A DNA stretch of 64,000 nt, from NCBI GenBank assembly GCA_036873755.1, contig JAVTVY010019618.1, positions 1 to 64,000 of the forward strand, in the 5' to 3' direction. The position numbers were made by a program, and so were the translations under genes. The first letter of the stretch is position 1. The number at the start of each line of letters is the position of its first letter. Under the pieces are notes generated by a model. That model searched no databases and was not told the DNA's origin. It saw only the letters and a program-made list of their open reading frames with translations. Origin of the DNA: Hanleya hanleyi. Taxonomy: Eukaryota > Mollusca > Polyplacophora > Lepidopleurida > Hanleyidae. Below, in pieces: positions 56,140 to 64,000 of the stretch.

Positions 56140-56560
56140 AGCTTCAATATGAGACCCTACACACTATATTTGGATGAGTTATATCCCCTCCATGGCTCAG
56201 ATCCCTGCGCACCTCAAAATGTTCGCTTTGTAGACTACTGCCAGACTGTGCATGCGCAGAATGATGAAACCAGATTACACACCAGGCCAATCTGACGCTA
56301 CCCCAAGAGAGCTTCACTTTGAAACCTCACTGGCCCAATCGGACCAATATTGGTCCATCGCTACCCCAAAACGTCCATTCAAATAACCTTTTACGCTGCG
56401 CATGCGCAGATTGACGGTATCTCCAACCCACAACAGTGCAGCTGGACGCTCGCCTACGAATGCTTCACTGTGACACTTCACACGACCCAATCGGACCAAT
56501 ATTCGTCCACTTAGACCCCAAAACGTCCACCACGATCTGCCGGAGTACTGCGCATGCGTC
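56140..56560. repeat. ~150-bp tandem repeat with GCGCATGCGC and CCAAT boxes
   Basis: Three units ending in TGTGCATGCGCAGAATGA (56,249), TGCGCATGCGCAGATTGA (56,397) and TGCGCATGCGTCATCAA (56,550). The last two have CCAATCGGACCAATATT and ACCCCAAAACGTCCA. The period is about 150 bp. Confidence 0.75.
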
Positions 56561-57659
56561 ATCAAAACTTTTCAACAAAAGTCACCCTATGACCTCGAGA
56601 TGGGGATTATATCCTATAAGCTATCGCGGAATGTTCTGCAAAAAAAAAAAACAAAAAAAAAACATACGACCCTCCAATCAGAATATTCACTTCAAGTGTA
56701 CGCTGCATAGACGAGTAAATTGAGGTACCTCGCTGCCTAGTCTCATTGGTTAATTGTCCCACGGCCAATCCACAGAGCCGTAAACCCCGCTGCTAATAAA
56801 CATTCTCACTGGCTGTGCGCTCTGCGGATCCGTGACGTCATCCAACTGCATTTTATCTCTATACCTTTAACATCACGCCATTTTGATCCAGCATTTTTAC
56901 CGGCATTTTCCCTATGCTCATTACCAGCAATGGCTCATTTCCCCATGAAGCTATAACCTGAGACGCCGCAATTTATGAAAATAGATCGGTCCTTTCCCTA
57001 CTACTAGTACATATTGCGTATTTATAGTAAATTACCGTAAAAATTACATTAAAACATATATTTTGCAATATTTACTGTACATTTTTACTTTGCCACAGTA
57101 AACTACAGTGAATCATTGTATAATTTACAGCAAAAGTTTACAGTGCATAGTATATAGTCCATGAACCAGACAAGATATCGGTATCATCACGGCGGGCAAA
57201 GCTTCGTTTTATTTCTGATACGTTACTGACAAAAAGCGTTTCGAAGTAGGATAGATCTGTCGGAGTGGCAGCTGTAGCCAGATATTTCAGTATATATGTT
57301 TGAGCCTTTTTGCCTATTGTTGTTTAAGTGGCGATCAATCCATTTCAATAGATATCTCTTATTTACATTATGCCAATGCATTAAAAAATGTTGTATGTTA
57401 GTATGTTATCTTCAAATTCAATGGCCATTGGTGTATTCAAACTCATAATATACTATAAAAATGACAATAATAGTTATTATTTGAAACCCAATTTCTCCAT
57501 TTATGTCCTATGAATGGAGTTGAGACAGTTTTCCATAGAAATGCCACCATAGTAGCCTTAATAGATATTTTCTCAAACTGCATTTGGTCCTAATTTTACT
57601 AGTTTAATGTGTCACACGTATTGGTACACAAAACACATTGTACAATAATACCGTATTAA

Positions 57660-57940
57660 ATTACATCGATCAAACCACGGTCTTCTTTGTGCAGGCATAA
57701 TGCACATCTTCAGTAATGATATTACATGTATAAGTGCGATTGCAATGCTGAATTGGAGCGATATGCAAGGGATGGGGAAAATTGACGACGTCTGGCGACT
57801 GAAAAGCAACGATATGACTCTACAGGAAAGCATCCCTCGGCACCTCACATACAGACCCGAGAATACGGTAGATTCTCGGACGTAGCCTTAGTATCTCAGT
57901 CGCGCTTTTATTGCAGACGTTCATGTGGAGACTATGAAGT
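57660..57940. repeat. inverted repeat arm, left
   Basis: Pairs in inverted orientation with 62,886-63,130: GACGTCTGGCGACTGAAAAG (57,785), CTCGGACGTAGCCTTAGTAT and CGCTTTTATTGCAGACGTTC correspond to the reverse of GAACATCTGCAATAAAAGCG, ATACTACGGCTACATCCTAG and CTTTTCAGTTGCCAAACGTC. 56,570-57,660 holds no gene. Confidence 0.65.
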
Positions 57941-58035
57941 ATCCACACTGCCCCTAGTACCGGTGTAGCAATAATGGTTGTCCCGCAGTATTGGTTGTCC
58001 GAAGGACAACCTGTACCTGTCAGTGGTTGTCCTGA

Positions 58036-58069
58036 CTGAAACTGGGTGCCGGGGGACACCCAGTTTCAG
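58036..58069. other. perfect 13-bp hairpin
   Basis: CTGAAACTGGGTG (58,036-58,048) and its exact complement CACCCAGTTTCAG (58,057-58,069) with an 8-base GC-rich loop, within a cluster of GTTGTCC motifs. Confidence 0.75.
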
Positions 58070-58300
58070 GTACCAGTTGTCCACTCGATACATATTACTC
58101 TACATGTTGTAATGCATTAATATTATATTTGCACCCGGACAACTATTCATGGGGGACAACCTCTCTTATTACAACAGTGGCAATATTAGTTGTCCCCCAT
58201 GACGTGCTGTCCATCGTATTATCAGACAAACTAGGTCACGGTATAAAGGTGACAAATTTTCAGTGGCTCGGCAGCTGTCCCAAGTAGTGCAGGGAAAAGA

Positions 58301-58361
58301 GGCGCGGTAATATGGATGAGCGGGTTCCAGTAAGTTGTGGGTTCGAATCCCATCCGCGTCA
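58301..58361 (+). other. tRNA-like degenerate cloverleaf
   Basis: GGCGCGG (58,301-58,307) can pair with CCGCGTC (58,354-58,360) with one G-U pair. GTGGGTTCGAATCCCAT forms a standard T-arm with consensus B box. Only about 30 bases remain between, too few for D and anticodon arms, so it is a pseudogene or SINE head, not a working tRNA. Confidence 0.35.
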
Positions 58362-61300
58362 CATTATTTTTTTATTATGGTAGATTATCATATTTTCCAT
58401 GCTAATTTTTTCACGGATCATTTGTGGATTAATGACGCCAGGTGGACATTATATTTTGAGGCAAAATTTTTGTTACATATATTTTAATGTTCCTATTACT
58501 TAGTTCTATTTTCCAAATATATTTGACGCATTATTCGTCAGTTTCTTTCTATCACAGTCAGCAGTGTTTTTGTTGAACTGATGTACACTTTATATACAAC
58601 AACATATTTCGCTATCAAAGTAATCCACCTAGGCCTGCATAATAAGATGGAGGCAAACTAACACAATTCTAATTTTGAAAAAGACACTGTAGGTACAGAA
58701 GTTGCGGCATTTTGTATTGCACTGTGCTTGTTTCAGGTTATTCCGAGGGTGTTGAATCCGAATCGGCTTGTTCTCAGATTAATTTTACATACTGAAACAT
58801 CAGAACTGCTAATTAACCGTAATGACCAAGTCACTTGAGCATTTGGCGTCAATCTCTGCCGGGTAGGAAGGCCGTCTTCCCCCAGCCGCCCGCCCCCTTA
58901 TATAATATCTTCCTAGCCTGTGCGAAACGACAATTTCTGCAAGAAATATTTAGCTTTTTAGAACGAAAGCATTAACGATGACTTGTTCAGTGTACTGCCC
59001 CCCCCCCCATTCCCTCCCCCCATTCCCTCCGCTCTTCGCTATCCCAATTATCCTGAATACCGATATGTTTAACCATTTCCGTTAGGGGGTGAAACTTGAC
59101 AGGATAATGTAATACAATTAACAATGGTCACTCTAATGACCTCACGGTGAAGTCATCTTCCCTGAAAGTAGTTTTAAATCTATTTTAGCCAATTTTCATT
59201 ATAAATATTTTTCGTACTCCTTTAGCTAGGGGGTGAATACTGTGTGATGACGTCACAGTGACGTCATTATTAAAAAAGGCATTTTTGTGTTTCATTTCTT
59301 CGCAAACACTGCATGATAAATTAGTAAATCAAATAGTTTCAGTCCACTTTTCCATGCAGTAAAGCAAACGTTTTTAAGAAAACCCACATACCCACATGGC
59401 TTCCATTTTGAATTTAACCATTATTCTCTGCACATAGACTCAAAAAGACCCCAATATGATAAGCTACAAAGCTACGGAGTGTCAGCTCTCAAGTATTTAT
59501 CGTTCCGGATAGAGGATAGAAAGTTTGGTACGAAGGCCCCGATGTCCCCCCCCCCCCCAAAAAACGGCCTTGTAGGGTTAACCCCACCGCATGGCATCAT
59601 GACACAAGAATTTTTGCGGGAAAATTGCATGAACTCAAATTCGAAAAATCTGATTGGAAAATTCGGCCCAGAAATTCAGATGCGAATTTGTGAATTTGAA
59701 TGTGAATTTGATGACGTCATTGTGACGTAATCAAAGAGACTGTTTCATATATAGTGTACGTGCTTTCATCTCCTAAGCATACGGGGTATTAAAACTATCT
59801 ATACGGGTGAGTACGAAGAGAAGAGGAGAGCTATATCCCCATAAAATTGTGCTTTCGGTTATTTCCGTTCATTTTTTTCGTATTCCTAAAAGAGCATAAA
59901 CGTAATTTACTTTGCCAAAACTAATTATTCTCTATCATATGAATTAGTTTTTGATATAAAATATCGGAAAATTAAAAAAATCAGTCCAAAAAAAGAACAA
60001 GCGAAAAATGACTTCCGAAAAGATGACGTCATGATGGCGACCATCTTGAATTGTTTAGCATTTCATCATAGAGTTTGACTCAAATATTTACAAATAAACT
60101 ATAAAATAGTTTCAGCCCTCTACTCAAGATATAACGAAAATAGATGGGGCGTTGAAATTCCCCCACCCTCCATCCTCAGGCGGCGACAACCTCCAAATCA
60201 CCCAGATCAGTTAGGGTTAAAACAATCCATTTATCGGCTACGCATACTATCATTGCCTTATTGAACCGCTTTACATGCTGAGGCCTGATACTGGACAACT
60301 ATTCCCAGGTGACGGACAACCCTTAATACGACTTAGTTATAATCGCGATAAAACCTAGACAACCACTTCTATCGTCGGACAACGTATCCCCGGGTGTAGT
60401 TGTCCATGGACAACCTATGATAGTATCAGTTGTCCCGAGACAACTCACAAGACAAGCCCGTAGGCTGGTTTGGCAACGGGGGGGGTTCGGTAGAGAATAT
60501 TGCGGAACTCTTAATGCGAGCGCCGCAGGCGCGAAGCCCGGCTAGGGGGGTCCGGGGGCATGCCCCCCCGGATTTTTTTTGAAAATTTAGATGCCATATG
60601 GCGCGTTCTGGCGCATTTTGACAGCATATGTTCGACATCCGCCAACTGCTTTTTTCCGACTGATAAATTCAGTATATGACTATAATCGACTCGTTGTGTG
60701 AATGATAATCTTGTCGACTGGGAGATGGTTAATATTCAACCATGGGAAACCCCCTTTGATGCAGATTATTATCATTAACTCCTCATTCCGGTGTGGTGGC
60801 TAAGAGTGGGGATAAGTGTCCCGTTTCCTATCTTTTTATTGAGTGAAGAGTGTCCTACCTCTGGAGATATCTGGAGAAGAGTGTCCTTACACTCTTAATA
60901 TGGGATATTCTTAGCCTCCACACCGGCCTGCCGATATATTTGTGCCACTTCAGTTCACACTTGTTACGATCTGGTAAAGAGATGGATAAATCACGCCAAC
61001 AATTCCGCCGATTGAGCCATCCTATTATCAAGGAACTGGTCCATGTTTATTACTGTATATTTCGCCGCTATCTGTCATAAAGAAAATATGTCAACCAGCA
61101 AAGACTTGATCACGTTAAGAATAACAATGTACAGCGCCGGCGGAAGCTCCCAAAAAGTGGGGGGGCTCGACTATCATAGCACTTTAGGCGAGGGTCCAGG
61201 GGCCGCCTAGGCCCCGGAAGCTCCGCGCTCCTAGATGGCTGTCGACGCATTCTGGCCGATTTCCGGCATACAAAACGACGTATCATCACTATATAATCAA

Positions 61301-62885
61301 CTGCATTTTGAGATTGTTTTCGTGATTTTTTTCTCGTCATTTAAAAGAAAAATTGAGTTGATAACTTTTGAATGTAAAAGAAGTATTTTTTCCTTTCCAA
61401 ATTCGAACTATACGCAGTGATCTCGAAGAAAGTAACATTTCAGCAGAGGGTTGGAGAGCGCTGATGTGTTTGAAGAGAAATATGTGAACACAAAAAAAGA
61501 AATAATATGAACGCAATTTTGATTTCTAAATTTGATAAGCAGATAATCGTCCAATAAAGCGAATGCAATTTCTATGTAAATTAACATCTAAAACAGTTAT
61601 TGGTCATTGTGAACGGAACAGAAGAATGAGCAAATCAGAGCATTTAACCCAAACAGCAACGTGCCCCTCCAGTGCAAAGTCACCGCTCCGTGAGAACCTG
61701 GCCTACAGGGCGGCGCGAAGCGCCGCGGGGGAAAAAACCAGCCTGTTTATCTGGTCACATTAGGACCAAAATCATGAAAAAGTCACCCAGCTTTTGTTGA
61801 AACTGGGGGGAAGGAGGGGGGGGCTGAGCCCCCGCCCTCTCCAACTGAATGTGTAGCAATGCCAGGGAGGTCAATCGCTCCTGGCCCATGGATGCCCGCA
61901 TGAAAGCCCTTCCGTGCACTCTGAATTTTTTTTCCCCCGGCAGCGGAACTCGGTCTGCTCTGCGGGGGGGTGCGTACGCACCCCCCGAACCCCCCCAGCC
62001 TACGGGCCTGCAACAGTACATGTTGTCCATGGACAACCTGTCCCAGTAATGGCTGTCCGACGGACAACTACTAACCAGGACAACGTTCACCTTCACACCG
62101 GCTTAAGCGGAATTAGATACGCTCAAACAACTCATCTGATGTTAAAGGATGAGCATCATGGACGTCTGAACGCACACCATAGTAACAGGTGATATTGATC
62201 GACCTTTCGTTTAGCACGTGTTCTGGTTGTAATACATTTGCATAGCTCTGAGTAGAAGGAAACTCATGTATCTTGAAGTCAAAAAAGTGACAGTAACCCA
62301 TATTCGGAAGTTTTCCAAAATCTACTGACGGAAGAATGCATACTGTACCGATAAATCATTCACCCATTACAGACAAGATGGTTCCAGTCAAATTCGTATC
62401 CAGTCGCGAATCTCAATAAAATGTGATATCTAATGATAGTCAGGCAGATATGTGAAATGATTGTGTACTTTTTGATAAAAGCATGAAATTTGGCAGGATG
62501 ATAGATAAACACATATGATTCATTTTTGGAGGGGGAGTCCGGCTTGTAAATTCGCATTTTGGCCGCCATCTTGGATTTCAAAATGGCCGCCATCAAATAC
62601 CACAAAGTCGTATTTCTGCACTTCTGAGACACATAGGAGGTCAATTTAAACGGTAATACCCACATTTGCGTACTCAAGGAAGCAGATCAACACAGTTTTG
62701 TTGCATCAGAATTGATGGAATTCGAGATGGTGGCCGTTTTCTTTTCAAAATGGCTGCCGAGAATCGCTTATTTTCATTGTTATGTGACTTACGTGAACAG
62801 ATGCACAAACTTCTACTTATGAGTGGCCTAAAATGTTTTTCATGTCTTTGGATACTGCATGGTTACTTGTAGACAAGTGACACGT

Positions 62886-63130
62886 GTGGTTAAGTTTCCA
62901 CATGAACATCTGCAATAAAAGCGCCGTTGAGATACTACGGCTACATCCTAGAATCCTCCGTATTCTAAAGTCTGAAAGTGAGGTACCAGGAGAAGTTATT
63001 CTGTAGACTGATATGGTTGCTTTTCAGTTGCCAAACGTCAACTTTACCCACCTTTTATATATCTCTCCAACTCATTCACATAGCTGATATCCGGGATAGG
63101 TCACATCTTGAGTATTTACCTAATATTCTA
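62886..63130. repeat. inverted repeat arm, right
   Basis: Partner of 57,660-57,940. The same AATAAAAGCG...GAGATAC word also appears in the RT-element family (15,748, 23,496, 23,945), so these arms probably derive from that family. Around it, GCCGCCATCTTGG (62,569) and AAAATGGCCGCC (62,580) words recur. 63,131-64,000 shows no supported gene. Confidence 0.6.
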
Positions 63131-64000
63131 CATTTGATTGACCTGACATGTGGCATCGTATATTTCCATCGGTGATGTCTGCAATATATGAAGTTAGTGA
63201 CGCTGAAGACTAATCTCCATGACAGAGTGCTGAGCATAACTCGAATAAATAAAGCTTGTTGCATGTAAAGTTTCCCCAATATAGATTTTCTTTTCGAAAT
63301 AGAATATGGTAATTTCTGAGGAGTCAAAATGGCTGCCATTCAATTTCCGTGTTAGTTTTTCATCCCCACTCACTTGGAGAAGCCCCTCTTGAACAACGGA
63401 GAAAAAGCTACCCCATCTGTGGCGAGTCTGTGCGGTGGATATGTCAGCATGAATCCCTTCTTTGTGAGAATTCACTTAAGACTCTCATACTTTACTGGAT
63501 GATATTTCTACAAACACCCAGTCTCATTTCATCCATCGCGAAGAAACAGCAAGCTTGTTGACAAGTTGTTGATAAACCTAGCGTCTAGTCAGTCACTCAG
63601 TATTCATCCCTCGTCAATAATAGAATTTCTGCGCCCATAATTCATATAACAGCATTAATAGCACCAAAATAAAAACAACCATACAATTCAAGCGCGAAGA
63701 GAAAATGCATTCTTCAGCGAGGTCAGTTGGGGCTTGTACTCCGACACTTCGCGGCAGCTTGGCCTTCTCGAGTCCGCTTGTTTCATCATAAAATTTCTCT
63801 AGATATGTTTCTTTGGAAACATTAGAAATTGATTATGATTTGGTTCCGATTTCATTAACTATTTTGGCAACATAAGCGTTTTTGGTCTTCTTGCTTTCCG
63901 GCAAATCCTCACTCTATTCGGGAAAAGGTTTCCAATATTTCTCGAAGAATTCAAAAAGCAAATCATTTTAATATGGAACACTACTTGAATTCCCCTTTTC

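Larger units (their letters stand above)
57960..62090. repeat. three clusters of GTTGTCC/GGACAAC palindromes
   Basis: Clusters at 57,970-58,200, 60,280-60,450 and 62,010-62,085 contain many GTTGTCC or GGACAAC words, often back to back: GTTGTCCGAAGGACAAC, GTTGTCCATGGACAACC (twice, 60,398 and 62,020) and CTGTCCGACGGACAACT. Between the last two clusters are GC-rich palindromic modules (60,540-60,570 CCGGGGGCATGCCCCCCCGG; 61,960-61,985 GGGGTGCGTACGCACCCC). The sequence CAGCCTACGGGCCTGCAACA (61,997) mirrors AAGCCCGTAGGCTG (60,454). Confidence 0.65.

Noticed and set aside
61755..62192. Four overlapping frames on both strands
   Set aside because: GC-rich palindromic repeat modules keep all frames open; no family pattern.
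57200..63250. Hammerhead ribozymes in the repeats that might be Penelope-like terminal repeats
   Set aside because: I looked by eye for the CUGAUGA/GAAA core and found no convincing arrangement; a covariance search would be decisive.

Overview
The window looks like nuclear DNA of a mollusc. The basis is a spliced, RNAi-type RNA-dependent RNA polymerase gene with GT-AG introns, many SINE-like repeats with the '...gacgttaaaccctaactcactcactc' tail that I associate with molluscan genomes, an I-clade-like LINE, a Polinton/Maverick and very AT-rich spacer. The exact taxon cannot be fixed by reading alone.

Layout. 1-6,997: gene-poor DNA built of diverged duplicated blocks, two fold-back (inverted repeat) elements and one SINE-like insertion with an identifiable empty site. 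6,998-19,905: a Polinton/Maverick of about 12.9 kb with ~2.1 kb terminal inverted repeats (TIRs). Its core holds a retroviral-type integrase, the remains of a packaging ATPase, two small conserved virion-type ORFs, a penton-like minor capsid gene, a pVI-like gene, a double-jelly-roll major capsid gene and an adenain-like protease. No family-B DNA polymerase is visible. The copy is dead: the minor and major capsid genes carry stops, the integrase chromodomain is frameshifted, the ATPase has lost its P-loop end, and a 1.1 kb reverse-transcriptase element sits inside the major capsid gene. 20,593-27,946: a decayed minus-strand LINE with ORF1 PHD finger and zinc knuckles, endonuclease, RT and RNase H, itself invaded by a SINE, another LINE 3' end and a ~143-bp satellite.

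29,845-35,010: a truncated LINE copy, then a ~4.6 kb element with inverted repeats that include arrays of a 23/33-bp palindromic unit. 35,040-40,190: AT-rich spacer with an inverted block of the same 143-bp satellite. 40,195-52,413 (minus strand): a cellular RdRP gene of five recognised exons whose splice phases all agree (about 1,420 codons), with catalytic DLDGD. It has one in-frame TGA near its 5' end and two partial copies of its last exon downstream. Its 4.3 kb intron carries a ~150-bp satellite, a second copy of the RT element and a TA-flanked DNA transposon with a recognisable empty site.

52,475-64,000: no convincing gene. There is a GCGCATGCGC-containing tandem repeat, an AAC microsatellite and a 57.7-63.2 kb island of inverted repeats rich in GTTGTCC/GGACAAC palindromes.

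The Polinton genes form one plus-strand integration and virion-assembly block. The RdRP would act in small-RNA amplification or antisense synthesis. The two loci are not functionally linked by anything visible except that the RdRP sits in a neighbourhood full of long inverted repeats.
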